In this document: positions 1 to 7,644 of the stretch, one piece after another
Layout: the number at the start of each line of letters is the position of its first letter
Position numbering within the stretch: position 1 is the first letter of the stretch
DNA from: JBGSUZ01 sp964404895
Lineage (GTDB): Bacteria > Bacillota > Clostridia > Peptostreptococcales > Acidaminobacteraceae
Assembly (NCBI GenBank): GCA_964404895.1
Contig: CAYOLV010000002.1
Coordinates: 310,001 to 374,000, forward strand
Length of the DNA stretch: 64,000 nt
Direction: 5' to 3'
Made by a program: the position numbers and the translations under genes
Notes under the pieces: model-generated
Told to the model about the DNA's origin: nothing
Database searches by the model: none
What the model saw: only the letters and a program-made list of their open reading frames with translations

Positions 1-654
1 AACCATGCGTTTTAATGTTGTAAGACTAAAGGGTTTACCCGAACGGCTCAATATCCCAAGTTTAAATAACTCTTGTTCTATTAATCTAAATCCCTTGCCA
101 CCTTCATACAAGTTGAAAATCAATCTGATTGTATCGGCTTCACTTTCATTGATAACAATGTTTCCATCAATATTGTCATAGCCCCATGTTCTATTGTTGA
201 TAATCGGCGTTCCCTTTTCTTGTCTACGCTTTTGGCTATTTCTAATCTTCTTAGATAATTCTCTTGAAAATTCAGATGCCAAAATTGCTTTTATACCAGT
301 AATCAAGGTATCATCTGATTCATAAAATTTTCGTTCAATTGTAAAATACAGTTTTACGTTATTATTGACCATTTCATAAAGGAAATTGTACCAATCCCTT
401 ACATTTCGTTGAAGTCTATCTTGATGAGTTATCACAATTACATCAAACTTATCTTTGCTTAAGTCCTCATACATTTGTATATAAGCATCACGTTTCTTAG
501 TCTTAGTTCCACTTTTTCCTTTATCAATATATTCCTCAACTAATTCCCACCCATTATTATGAATGGTTGCTCGTAAATCATTAATTTGATGTTCAAGTGC
601 AGATAATTGTTCTTCTTCTAATGTTGATACTCTTGCATATAAAACAGCTCTCAT
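1..654 (-). CDS. large serine recombinase (prophage integrase), 3' end outside window
   Basis: The first 218 codons of a large serine recombinase are present; the gene runs off the left edge. The protein opens MRAVLYARVSTLEEEQ, the resolvase N-terminus with the catalytic serine in YARVS, followed by QDRLQRN and EFSRELSKKIR, the usual continuation of the catalytic domain and the long linker helix, then the start of the recombinase domain (RRQEKGTPIINNRTWGYD). An AAGGAGAT ribosome site precedes the ATG. Recombinases of this family (phiC31, A118, SPbeta SprA) integrate phages into specific gene targets without host factors, with a separate directionality factor for excision. It is the last gene of the minus-strand array, so in the circular phage genome it would sit beside attP and the early region. 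The zinc-ribbon and coiled-coil part lies outside the window. Confidence 0.93.
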   Translation of the reverse strand, partial: MRAVLYARVSTLEEEQLSALEHQINDLRATIHNNGWELVEEYIDKGKSGTKTKKRDAYIQMYEDLSKDKFDVIVITHQDRLQRNVRDWYNFLYEMVNNNVKLYFTIERKFYESDDTLITGIKAILASEFSRELSKKIRNSQKRRQEKGTPIINNRTWGYDNIDGNIVINESEADTIRLIFNLYEGGKGFRLIEQELFKLGILSRSGKPFSLTTLKRMV

Positions 655-713
655 ATATTCATCTCCTTAGAGTTCTAATAATCATCATGTGTGTCCAAAA
701 CTATTATAACATT

Positions 714-815
714 TTATGATACTTTTTTGATAGCATTGTTTAATTCTTTCTCATTAATCAAATGTTGATTATATAAGCTCTTTAGTAGTGCAATTGTTAC
801 TTTTTTATTATCCAT
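714..815 (-). CDS. 33-residue protein upstream of the recombinase
   Basis: A short frame, MDNKKVTIALLKSLYNQHL then INEKELNNAIKKVS, lies 59 bases upstream of the recombinase gene and has a clear AAAGGAGTG ribosome site seven bases before its ATG. The pattern of a helix, a short turn and an acidic helix ending in an isoleucine-lysine stretch resembles the short SHOCT-like peptides often found beside serine recombinases in clostridial phages and mobile elements. It could act as a partner of the recombinase, for example in directionality control, but nothing in the sequence proves that. The strong ribosome site and position make it more likely real than chance. Confidence 0.6.
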   Translation of the reverse strand: MDNKKVTIALLKSLYNQHLINEKELNNAIKKVS

Positions 816-836
816 ACATTCACTCCTTTATAAAAT

Positions 837-876
837 AAAAAGGCTACTAACCCAAAATAGGATTAATAGCCTTTAT
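837..876 (-). terminator. terminator at end of the phage late operon
   Basis: Arms AAAGGCTACTAA and TTAATAGCCTTT pair around a short loop; on the minus strand the hairpin is followed by TTTTTATTTTA. It separates the lysis genes from the small protein and recombinase, suggesting these are transcribed separately or by readthrough. Confidence 0.75.
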
Positions 877-990
877 AAAAATCAATGATTTAACTTCAAT
901 TTAACGTTTTTATATCTTAGTCATAGAAAGGTAAGGCAAATTACCAAACTCTTCTCTGGCTATTAAAATTCATTAGTTTAGCATTAGGAT

Positions 991-1149
991 TTATTCTTTA
1001 ATACTTCCAATGCCTACTCCAACACATAAGCCAATTAATGCACCAAGAATTGTATTGGCGTCACCAATATTTAGATATAGGCAACCGCAGAGAATTCCAA
1101 CTAAAATGAACTGAAATAATACAGCCGATATCATTTTAAACTTATCCAT
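991..1149 (-). CDS. small two-helix membrane protein, holin candidate
   Basis: The 52-residue product begins MDKFKMISAVLFQFILVGIL and has two hydrophobic segments (about residues 7-26 and 32-48) joined by a short polar turn, ending in a charged SIKE tail. The ATG follows a GGATAGGTGAATT leader and lies seven bases after the stop of the M15 endolysin gene. Size, topology and position in the lysis cassette fit a small class II holin, which permeabilises the membrane at the end of phage growth. No specific family is recognised, and the XhlA-like protein upstream could share or carry that role. Confidence 0.7.
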   Translation of the reverse strand: MDKFKMISAVLFQFILVGILCGCLYLNIGDANTILGALIGLCVGVGIGSIKE

Positions 1150-1156
1150 AATTCAC

Positions 1157-1585
1157 CTATCCTTTCCATGTGTTTGGTCGTGGCTTGTTTGGTAACATGT
1201 CCACATGACAGAAATGCCTTGAATTAGGGTATAATCCAACCCCTTTAAATCTAGTCTTTGGCTTCAATCTCCCTGCTTGTAAACTGTTCAATCCGCTAAA
1301 CATTTCAAACATTTTACCGCTTGTCATTCCATCGATATTCACATCTATCGCATAACCAAATATATGGGCTGAGTTTTCCACTCCACCAATTGCTTTATTA
1401 TGCTCTTTACATCTATAAGCTGAATCTACATGAATTGGTTTACCAATTTCTTCACGATATTCGTCAAGTTCTAAGCATACTATTTTGAGATTTACCAATA
1501 CTTTAGGTGGTATTGGTTTACCTTTACATTTTGAACATTTACAATTTAATTCTGATTCACTAAAATATTTACTTACCATTGCCAT
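1157..1585 (-). CDS. M15-family peptidase endolysin (D-Ala-D-Ala type)
   Basis: This 142-residue protein has the zinc-peptidase M15 signature: SAHIFGYAIDV contains the first histidine (H74) and aspartate (D81) ligands, and HFCHVDM supplies the second histidine (H127). Such enzymes cut peptide cross-links of peptidoglycan and serve as phage endolysins. An N-terminal cysteine-rich stretch (CKCSKCKG, residues 15-22) is unusual and might bind a metal. There is no signal peptide, so it should need a holin for export. The start overlaps the preceding gene's stop by one base (TAATG) with GGAGGGG upstream, indicating translational coupling. An ATG two codons later is an alternative start. Confidence 0.9.
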   Translation of the reverse strand: MAMVSKYFSESELNCKCSKCKGKPIPPKVLVNLKIVCLELDEYREEIGKPIHVDSAYRCKEHNKAIGGVENSAHIFGYAIDVNIDGMTSGKMFEMFSGLNSLQAGRLKPKTRFKGVGLYPNSRHFCHVDMLPNKPRPNTWKG

Positions 1586-1893
1586 TAATTAGCCCCTCCA
1601 TTGAGTAAATAGCCAAACACCAATAAAAAAAGACCACCGACAATATTTTGCCAAAGTGGTCTGTTATTCTTTCTATTAATATTCCCTGTTTTTAAGTCGT
1701 CTAGTAGCGGTTGAATATTGATAAAACTTGCATTAATTGTATTTACCAAGGTTTCAATTTTAACCATTAGTAATTGCATATCTATTTGATTTTTTTTAAG
1801 GTCACTCATATCAACTTTTAGACAATCTACATCAGACTTGATGTTTTCTTGATTGACTTCAAGCCTTACCACTTTTTCATCTAATTCATCCAT
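1585..1893 (-). CDS. XhlA/haemolysin-like lysis protein with C-terminal membrane anchor
   Basis: The 102-residue protein has a heptad-rich N-terminal coiled coil (from MDELDEKVVRLEVN through the leucine- and isoleucine-spaced region near residue 60), a basic patch (NRKNNR) and one C-terminal hydrophobic segment (IVGGLFLLVFGYLL). This is the layout of PBSX XhlA and related haemolysin-type proteins that work with a holin in host lysis. The ATG at 1893 was chosen because AAAGGGGTG stands about eight bases upstream; a GTG three codons earlier overlaps that site. It is coupled to the endolysin gene by TAATG. Confidence 0.75.
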   Translation of the reverse strand: MDELDEKVVRLEVNQENIKSDVDCLKVDMSDLKKNQIDMQLLMVKIETLVNTINASFINIQPLLDDLKTGNINRKNNRPLWQNIVGGLFLLVFGYLLNGGAN

Positions 1894-2000
1894 ATAAATC
1901 ACCCCTTTCTTAATTATTTTGATTATATTTACATAAAGAAAGAATGGTGAAAAACCACTCCTTAATCTGAATTCAAATCACAATATTACATTTTTGATTG

Positions 2001-3740
2001 CTAAATTAAATCATCTGATATCAGTAAAGATAATGACCCACGAAAATAATTGAGTTGACCCCAACTTGTAGTCATATACGTGTACAGATCAATAACATCG
2101 CTTGGGGCTATTGTCATTCCCACATTAAGTGAATAAGTAACCGCAGGAACGTTATCTGTATACGTTGGTGACGTTAACATTACTTCGGATGAAGGGACTT
2201 GAACACCATTCTTTAGTACTTTAAAATAGCCATATGTGTCTGCCCCTGAAGACCAGCCTTGCGATTTAGCTAATGTATATTCAATACCTACAGTTCCACT
2301 AAGTTTAGACACTGTAAATGACCCCAATTTAGTGTAAACGCCTGTTGACAGTCCCATTCCACCTGTAATTGGCGTAATTATTTTTGCTTTTATATTTCCT
2401 GCACCTGTAAATGATACAGGGCATATTGCCGCCGTTCCAGTAACACCAAATAATGTTTTTCCCTTCAAAATAGTTGAGGGCGTAAGGTTCGCATCTCCCA
2501 ATATAGTTTGATTACCAGCAAGATATTGACTCGCTGTAATAGTTTGATTAACAGCACTTGGAGTGTATGTTTGAGCTTGCTTGATTGCCATCGTGCCTGT
2601 TATTTTAGAACCATTTACATACGCAGTTGAACCGTTGAGCATTTGATTGGCTGTAGCAGTTGCATCAGAAGTAAATGTACCTTGAACTCCAAGTATATTT
2701 TTATTTACAACTATATTTGAAGGAGTTAAATTTTCTTCAATACTTATAAAATCATCAACTTGAAGGTTAAGTTGAAAATCTCTACATAATCCATCTGGAC
2801 AAACAACCATTACATTTTCTATATCATCCCTAAATATTGTTGGATTATCAAAAATTCCCGTATTCAATACTGCACTCCCTGATATTTTCGTTCCTTTGGA
2901 ATAAGCTGTTTTTCCTAATAATAAATCTTCTGCAAGCACATTTGCATCCGATGTAAACGTACCAGTAATACCCATCATCGTAGTTCCTGCTTTAAGATTT
3001 GATGGTACTAAATTAGGTTGCTCACTCTGTACCCAGTTAGCACTTCCAGTATAGGATTGCGTAGGTATTCCCAAATAGGCATAATTCTTACCATCACCAC
3101 TCCACGCTCCAGCAGTTGCATTTGTGGCTGTTGTATGTCCTAATCCATCTGATGATACAGTGGGTATACTCCCTACAATTTCACCTACGTCTGTGCTTGC
3201 TGTTTTTCCAAGGAGAAGGTCAGACGTTACAGCGTTTCCACTTGCACCTTCACCCTGTACAATAAAATTTGAGCCATCATATACAAATGTCATGACACTA
3301 TTTGCAGGTATATTTGTCAGATTGCTCCCATTCGACTTTTTAATACCTTTAGCTCCTAATCCGTTTATATTTATCATCGAAGTCGTAGCTGATGCAGAAT
3401 GAAATTTTACAGTAATGCGTTGCCCTGCAGACAATATGAATCCACTAATCTCAGCAGTATAATTTGGCGATGCTCCTTGAGTTTGCGTTAATATGTTTAC
3501 CGTTGAAACACCTAATATTTGCTTTGTCTCAGCCAAAGTCTTTTTTTCAACCGTCCCATTTCCACTACCAATAATAAAGTCATTTGGGGTTGTTATAATT
3601 GACTTGTCGATTTTTGTCGCTGAATCAGCATCTATTTTGTCCCAGTTGTCATTTAAAGCCGTAGTAATATTAAACGTTGAATCCTTATCTATCACTGGGT
3701 CATATTTGAACAAATCTAAATTTGTAGTATTTGTACTCAT
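2001..3740 (-). CDS. phage tail fibre protein with repeated LLLGKTA-type motifs
   Basis: The 579-residue protein begins with a tail-fibre head typical of contractile Firmicutes phages (LFKYDPVIDKDSTFNITTAL followed by NDNWDKID), which attaches to the baseplate. The middle carries degenerate repeats in the style LLLGKTASTDVGEIVGS, LLLGKTAYSKGTKISGS and MLNGSTAYVNGSKITGT, each followed by a glycine-threonine turn, as seen in phage fibres that form beta-rich trimers. The last 130 residues are beta-strand rich and probably form the receptor-binding tip. It follows the baseplate genes and precedes lysis genes. Host range would depend on this tip, but its ligand cannot be read from sequence. Confidence 0.88.
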   Translation of the reverse strand: MSTNTTNLDLFKYDPVIDKDSTFNITTALNDNWDKIDADSATKIDKSIITTPNDFIIGSGNGTVEKKTLAETKQILGVSTVNILTQTQGASPNYTAEISGFILSAGQRITVKFHSASATTSMININGLGAKGIKKSNGSNLTNIPANSVMTFVYDGSNFIVQGEGASGNAVTSDLLLGKTASTDVGEIVGSIPTVSSDGLGHTTATNATAGAWSGDGKNYAYLGIPTQSYTGSANWVQSEQPNLVPSNLKAGTTMMGITGTFTSDANVLAEDLLLGKTAYSKGTKISGSAVLNTGIFDNPTIFRDDIENVMVVCPDGLCRDFQLNLQVDDFISIEENLTPSNIVVNKNILGVQGTFTSDATATANQMLNGSTAYVNGSKITGTMAIKQAQTYTPSAVNQTITASQYLAGNQTILGDANLTPSTILKGKTLFGVTGTAAICPVSFTGAGNIKAKIITPITGGMGLSTGVYTKLGSFTVSKLSGTVGIEYTLAKSQGWSSGADTYGYFKVLKNGVQVPSSEVMLTSPTYTDNVPAVTYSLNVGMTIAPSDVIDLYTYMTTSWGQLNYFRGSLSLLISDDLI

Positions 3741-3771
3741 AAATTAACCGTCCTTTCAAATTTTTTTGCAT

Positions 3772-3803
3772 AAAAATAAGCCTGCTTAAAAAGCAAACTT
3801 TGA
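3772..3803 (-). terminator. weak terminator before the tail fibre gene
   Basis: On the minus strand AGTTTGC and GCAGGCTT can pair (two G-U pairs) around TTTTTAA and are followed by TATTTTTATG. It overlaps the end of the XkdU-like gene and may reduce, not stop, transcription into the fibre gene. Confidence 0.45.
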
Positions 3804-4316
3804 TATTTTTTGAGTTTGTAATTGTGTTAATGTCATGACATCTTGTACATCTTTGATTAAAAGATAATTTAAGATATAAATGACTGCTAAATGAGCAGGA
3901 CTTACATCACTCACAGCATTGATTAATGAATGCAAATCTTCTGGTACACCCTTGGAGCTATTAAAATTGAGTCTTATTTTTCCATCAACGAAACTTACAA
4001 TAACCTCACCGTTTTGCCAAGAATCTGCAATAGATTGGATTAGAATTAAATCTGACTTGCCATCTGATCGCCAACGTGCTTTTATTGCTGACCGTCTGTC
4101 TTTTAACAGCTTTGTCTCATCGGTTTTAATGTTGAGTAATTTTTCCCAAATTGGTAGAGCCCAAGTTACTTTATCTAGGTCGTACTGTGCCACCAAGTCT
4201 TCTTGAATAGTTTTATAATCATCCAGTGCCAAGCCATGAGCCTTGCACAAATCAAACACTAATTCATCAGACCTAATGATTGAGTTTAAGTAATTCAATA
4301 AATTTTGACTAAACAA
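3786..4316 (-). CDS. XkdU/YmfQ-like baseplate protein (DUF2313)
   Basis: This 176-residue protein matches the small tail protein family encoded after the baseplate J-like gene in PBSX and Mu-like phages (XkdU, YmfQ, Mu gp48). Typical pieces are the N-terminal helix-rich region with WALPIWEKLLNI, DRRSAIKARWRSDGK (residues 78-92) and the C-terminal IPNA-like hydrophobic section PAHLAVIYILNYLL. The start codon is TTG at 4316, preceded by GGGGTGG; it overlaps the baseplate J gene by eight bases, so translation is coupled. The protein probably caps the baseplate where fibres attach. Confidence 0.85.
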   Translation of the reverse strand: MFSQNLLNYLNSIIRSDELVFDLCKAHGLALDDYKTIQEDLVAQYDLDKVTWALPIWEKLLNIKTDETKLLKDRRSAIKARWRSDGKSDLILIQSIADSWQNGEVIVSFVDGKIRLNFNSSKGVPEDLHSLINAVSDVSPAHLAVIYILNYLLIKDVQDVMTLTQLQTQKISKFAF

Positions 4317-5397
4317 TAGAAACCACCCCTAAAATTGCGACTTGCTCATTTGCCACAGCAATATTATTTGTGCCATTATTTAGCTTGAGATTGGTAAAAT
4401 CCTTTATGCCATCTGATTCAAAAATAATTGTTCCAATTTTGGCGTATGATATATATTCTTGCTCAAATGCAATGTCCGACAAATATTTAGAGATGTTTAC
4501 TTTAATAGTATTTATGACATTCTCTAAGGTATAGTTTGGCAATAATTCAACTGTACATGATACGTTTATTGCTAACCCAAGCGAACTTACTACAGTAGTG
4601 TATGCGCCAATTGGAGCTTGACCCAACCCTGTTCCCCATGTTGAATTATTTTCACCCTTTGGGTCAATATAGTTTTGAACAATATCAATCAATTGTGTTG
4701 AAGTAGGTTGTTTATTCTCATCAATAATAATTACTTTGACCGTATTATCTCCATTCCAAAGCGGTATACACCGTGCATCACCAACACCCACACATTCCTT
4801 TGCCCACTTTATATAATGATATTTGTTCCCACTTGTTGCAGGTATTCTAATTGCTTCATAGTATCGTTCTCTTAGTGAGTTATCATTTTCTTCATCATAG
4901 CCGCCATTTGTGGCTGATGTATTTGTAATCGATATCACGTTTTGAATAGTCACAGGAATATTCTTAATAGTCCCAATAGACACATTTCCACTTGCACCTG
5001 CAATAAAAGCTTCTATAGGTATAAGACCACTACCACTTACTAATTTGTCGATGGTTGTTTGAAATTGAACACCTGTATCTGTTTCAATAAGCGAACCTTT
5101 AGGAATCGCTGTATCTGATGAAACTACTACCTCAATATATCCATTTGCTTTATTTGATGGTTTTCTAATAATTCCTTTTCGCTGATTTACATATTTTGTT
5201 AATATGTCGCCTGACATCTTATCAACATCAACACTATCAACTAATTGAGTTAAACCGTCATATAATCCACTAATCTCAATAGAATTTGCAGAACTTAAAT
5301 CATAGGGTAGATAACCAACCGATTTATCATACTTGTCGCTAATGTTGTATAAGATTTCTTTTAATACTTGCTCTTTATTTTTTGGACTATATGCCAT
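4309..5397 (-). CDS. baseplate J-like protein (XkdT-like)
   Basis: The 362-residue product is a baseplate J/gp47 homologue, the wedge component of contractile tails. Visible family features are the N-terminal helical part with GYLPYDLSSA, the central GASGNVSIGTIKNIP region, the conserved GGYDEENDNSLRERYYEAI segment (about residues 170-188) and the C-terminal beta-rich part with CTVELLPNYTLENV. The ATG at 5397 follows TTG at 5400 and lies inside the end of the XkdS-like gene, giving a short overlap. It is the largest baseplate gene here and organises the wedges around the tail tube. Confidence 0.92.
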   Translation of the reverse strand: MAYSPKNKEQVLKEILYNISDKYDKSVGYLPYDLSSANSIEISGLYDGLTQLVDSVDVDKMSGDILTKYVNQRKGIIRKPSNKANGYIEVVVSSDTAIPKGSLIETDTGVQFQTTIDKLVSGSGLIPIEAFIAGASGNVSIGTIKNIPVTIQNVISITNTSATNGGYDEENDNSLRERYYEAIRIPATSGNKYHYIKWAKECVGVGDARCIPLWNGDNTVKVIIIDENKQPTSTQLIDIVQNYIDPKGENNSTWGTGLGQAPIGAYTTVVSSLGLAINVSCTVELLPNYTLENVINTIKVNISKYLSDIAFEQEYISYAKIGTIIFESDGIKDFTNLKLNNGTNNIAVANEQVAILGVVSIV

Positions 5398-5845
5398 CAA
5401 CCGTCACACTCCCTTCTATTTGCCCCAATGTTGTCTCTACAGCAAATGCAATTTCTGCAACTCCATTGACCACATTGACATTAAAATCAATTACATTCGT
5501 CACAGATTTATGGGTCAATATCATCTCAGTTAACTCTTGGCTAATTTGCCCCATCACAACATCTTTGGGTAAATCCTTTTTATTTATGATTAAGTAATAT
5601 GCATTGTTTCCAAACTCTTGCCCCTCATAGCATTTAAAGCGATTCAGAGGCGTTCTAATGCACATTTCAATCCACTGTTCCACGGACTCAATTTCTGTAC
5701 AATAAACCGTTTTTCCATCTGCTATTTCATAAGACTTGGTTTTAAAATTAAACTTTGGAACAAGTCCAAGTTTTGTATCTTCTACTAACTGTTGATTTTG
5801 CTCATTAATGAACTCATCCATATTGAAATCAAACTGCGGAAACAT
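5387..5845 (-). CDS. XkdS-like baseplate protein (DUF2634)
   Basis: The 152-residue protein corresponds to XkdS, a gp25-like small wedge protein. It has the family's TPLNRFKCYEGQEFGNNAYY block (residues 65-84), followed by a segment on promoting sheath binding, and a C-terminal beta hairpin (IAFAVETTLGQIEGSVTVDG). The gene starts directly after the stop of the XkdR-like gene (TAGATG) and overlaps the XkdT-like gene, as in PBSX. In the contractile tail it links sheath contraction to the baseplate. Confidence 0.88.
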   Translation of the reverse strand: MFPQFDFNMDEFINEQNQQLVEDTKLGLVPKFNFKTKSYEIADGKTVYCTEIESVEQWIEMCIRTPLNRFKCYEGQEFGNNAYYLIINKKDLPKDVVMGQISQELTEMILTHKSVTNVIDFNVNVVNGVAEIAFAVETTLGQIEGSVTVDGI

Positions 5846-6196
5846 CTAATCACCTGCCTTTACCAATATATCTATGACATAAAAAAACTGATTACCTATG
5901 TCGCAAGCAATCAGCAGTTTATCACCATTATCAAATAATTTATCTCTAGACTTAATCATTACATTGGTCAATTTAATATTCTCATTGCTGCCATCAATTG
6001 CTGTAATTTCTTTAATCGTTTGGCTATACTTCAAATTTGAAGTAATTAAAATATCATCCTGTTCAAGATAAGATGAGCCATCATATATACTAATTATTAG
6101 CGGTGATTCTTTAACAACTGTCCCAACAATGATATTATTTTGAACCTGATTATCTCGTTCTTTAAAACACTTTGCCAATTTAACGTCCCAAGTCAT
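5846..6196 (-). CDS. XkdR-like baseplate protein (DUF2577)
   Basis: This 116-residue protein occupies the position of XkdR between XkdQ and XkdS in PBSX-like tails and has the beta-rich character of DUF2577: a VVKESPLIISI strand, DDILITSNL, and a C-terminal GDKLLIACDIGNQFFYVIDI strand pair. The ATG at 6196 follows the stop of the upstream gene with one base between; a GTG three codons earlier would overlap it. The family is a small OB-like baseplate component; its exact contact is not known from this sequence. Confidence 0.82.
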   Translation of the reverse strand: MTWDVKLAKCFKERDNQVQNNIIVGTVVKESPLIISIYDGSSYLEQDDILITSNLKYSQTIKEITAIDGSNENIKLTNVMIKSRDKLFDNGDKLLIACDIGNQFFYVIDILVKAGD

Positions 6197-6197
6197 A

Positions 6198-7166
6198 TTA
6201 AACACCCACTTTCGTTAGACTGACTGAACACAAATGAGTACCGTTATAGGTGTGAGATGCAGACTTGATAATCCATTTACCACCTAGTTTAGGCAAAGTT
6301 ACAGAAAGTCCTGCAACAATTGAATCATCACCAATAATGCTAATACTCATTTCGGGATTCACTTTCCCATTTTCTGAAATAATTGTTTTAGCTTCATTCT
6401 TGGCTTTGGCGGTATCTGTACCATCAACCATTATTGTCTCTGACAGCATTCCATATTTTTTTATACTTTCTGATTGTCCTGCGACTAATATAATTTTGTT
6501 GTTTTGAATAATTTGGACATTATTCACCATGTCTTCAATCGACTCACTGACTGAATAATCCAAACCAATATAATCAAAGCATTGTGACGTTCCAATATTT
6601 TCAGCGAGCTTAAACACTGGATTAATAGATATATCTGTCATAACAAATGCTTTAAATTTGCCACTTATCATTTCCATTCTCACATGATTACCAGTTTCTT
6701 TTTGATACATCTGAATTAAATCAAGCATGATATCACTTATGCATTGGTCAGTATAAATCTTATTTTTAATCATAGTTGGCATATTACAAATATTATCAAT
6801 AGGCACGTTATACCTTCCACAAAGCTGTTTTATTGCATCTGTGACACTCACATTGCGGAATTGGTGAAACGCCTTGTTTTTGTTTAAATACCATGCAAAA
6901 TCATTAGCATTAATACCATAAGTTGCATTGTTCTGATTTCTACTTGTGATAACTCCTTGGAATACTAATTTGCCTTGATTTGTGAGTAATATCTTGTCAC
7001 CCATTTCTGGTAAGATAAATTCATTTTTTGCAATATCAAATGATAATTTACTCGAGAGCGTGCCAATATCAGACCCCCAATTAAAAGCTCCAACTGCCCC
7101 AGTGATATCATATTTGCCACTAAGTTTAGCAAGAAAAATCTTATAATTTTCTACAAAACTCGCCAT
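6198..7166 (-). CDS. XkdQ-like baseplate hub protein
   Basis: The 322-residue product resembles XkdQ/YqbQ, the phage hub protein of the gpD/VgrG-like late control class. Seen features: an N-terminal beta barrel beginning SGKYDITGAVGAFNWGSDI, NDFAWYLNKNKAF (residues 86-98), the central RYNVPIDNI region typical of the hub's second domain, and a C-terminal WIIKSASHTYNGTHLCSVSL block. AAGGTG lies eight bases before the ATG. The protein should form the trimeric hub through which the tail tube and DNA pass. Confidence 0.87.
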   Translation of the reverse strand: MASFVENYKIFLAKLSGKYDITGAVGAFNWGSDIGTLSSKLSFDIAKNEFILPEMGDKILLTNQGKLVFQGVITSRNQNNATYGINANDFAWYLNKNKAFHQFRNVSVTDAIKQLCGRYNVPIDNICNMPTMIKNKIYTDQCISDIMLDLIQMYQKETGNHVRMEMISGKFKAFVMTDISINPVFKLAENIGTSQCFDYIGLDYSVSESIEDMVNNVQIIQNNKIILVAGQSESIKKYGMLSETIMVDGTDTAKAKNEAKTIISENGKVNPEMSISIIGDDSIVAGLSVTLPKLGGKWIIKSASHTYNGTHLCSVSLTKVGV

Positions 7167-7168
7167 AT

Positions 7169-7588
7169 TTACACCTTCTTAATCGTTGGAACTAGAAACT
7201 CTTTTAAAGTGATTGAATAATTGATATTTCCAACTTTGTCATAGGTATATGAAAAATCAGATATTCTGCACGGCATAGAAAGCAAACTCTTGCCACCTTC
7301 ACTTATATTTATTTTTAGTGGGATTAGCTTATTGTTGAATTTGGAAATCCATTCTACATAATCATATGGATTTGATTTAGCCTTACTTAAAGTATTGTCT
7401 TTTGGAAAATATGACTCCCAACCAACTTCCCTTAATTCTTTAACTTTGCTCGGAATCAAAATATCCCCATTGATCGATGTAAATACTTCATCTTTATACT
7501 TTGTTAATGGTATTGTTATAGAGTCAGCTAATACAATTGGAATAACCAAAGAGTCAATCCCATTATTTGCGCTGATTACAATGTTCAA
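7169..7588 (-). CDS. XkdP-like tail protein without LysM domain
   Basis: The 139-residue protein sits between the tape measure and XkdQ-like genes, the slot of XkdP, and keeps the XkdP-type N-terminal half: VKELREVGWESYFPKDNTL and the C-terminal DFSYTYDKVGNINYSITLKE. The LysM module that many XkdP proteins carry is missing, so this is a short form. The start was set at TTG 7588 because AAAGGAGTG is eight bases upstream; the frame stays open 15 codons further but without a ribosome site. Its role is probably to join tape measure and hub. Confidence 0.78.
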   Translation of the reverse strand: MNIVISANNGIDSLVIPIVLADSITIPLTKYKDEVFTSINGDILIPSKVKELREVGWESYFPKDNTLSKAKSNPYDYVEWISKFNNKLIPLKINISEGGKSLLSMPCRISDFSYTYDKVGNINYSITLKEFLVPTIKKV

Positions 7589-7614
7589 TGTTATACACTC
7601 CTTTCTTTTGGCAT

Positions 7615-7644
7615 TAAAAAAAGCAGGGTACAAAATCGTACCCT
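7615..7644 (-). terminator. terminator overlapping the end of the tape measure gene
   Basis: AGGGTAC and GTACCCT pair around six bases, and on the minus strand a GC pair plus seven T follow. Placed between tape measure and XkdP-like genes, it would lower baseplate transcripts relative to those of the upstream tail genes. Confidence 0.65.

Noticed and set aside
3124..3747. plus-strand frames inside the tail fibre gene
   Set aside because: They are antisense to a well-supported gene, hydrophobic by composition, and have no ribosome sites.
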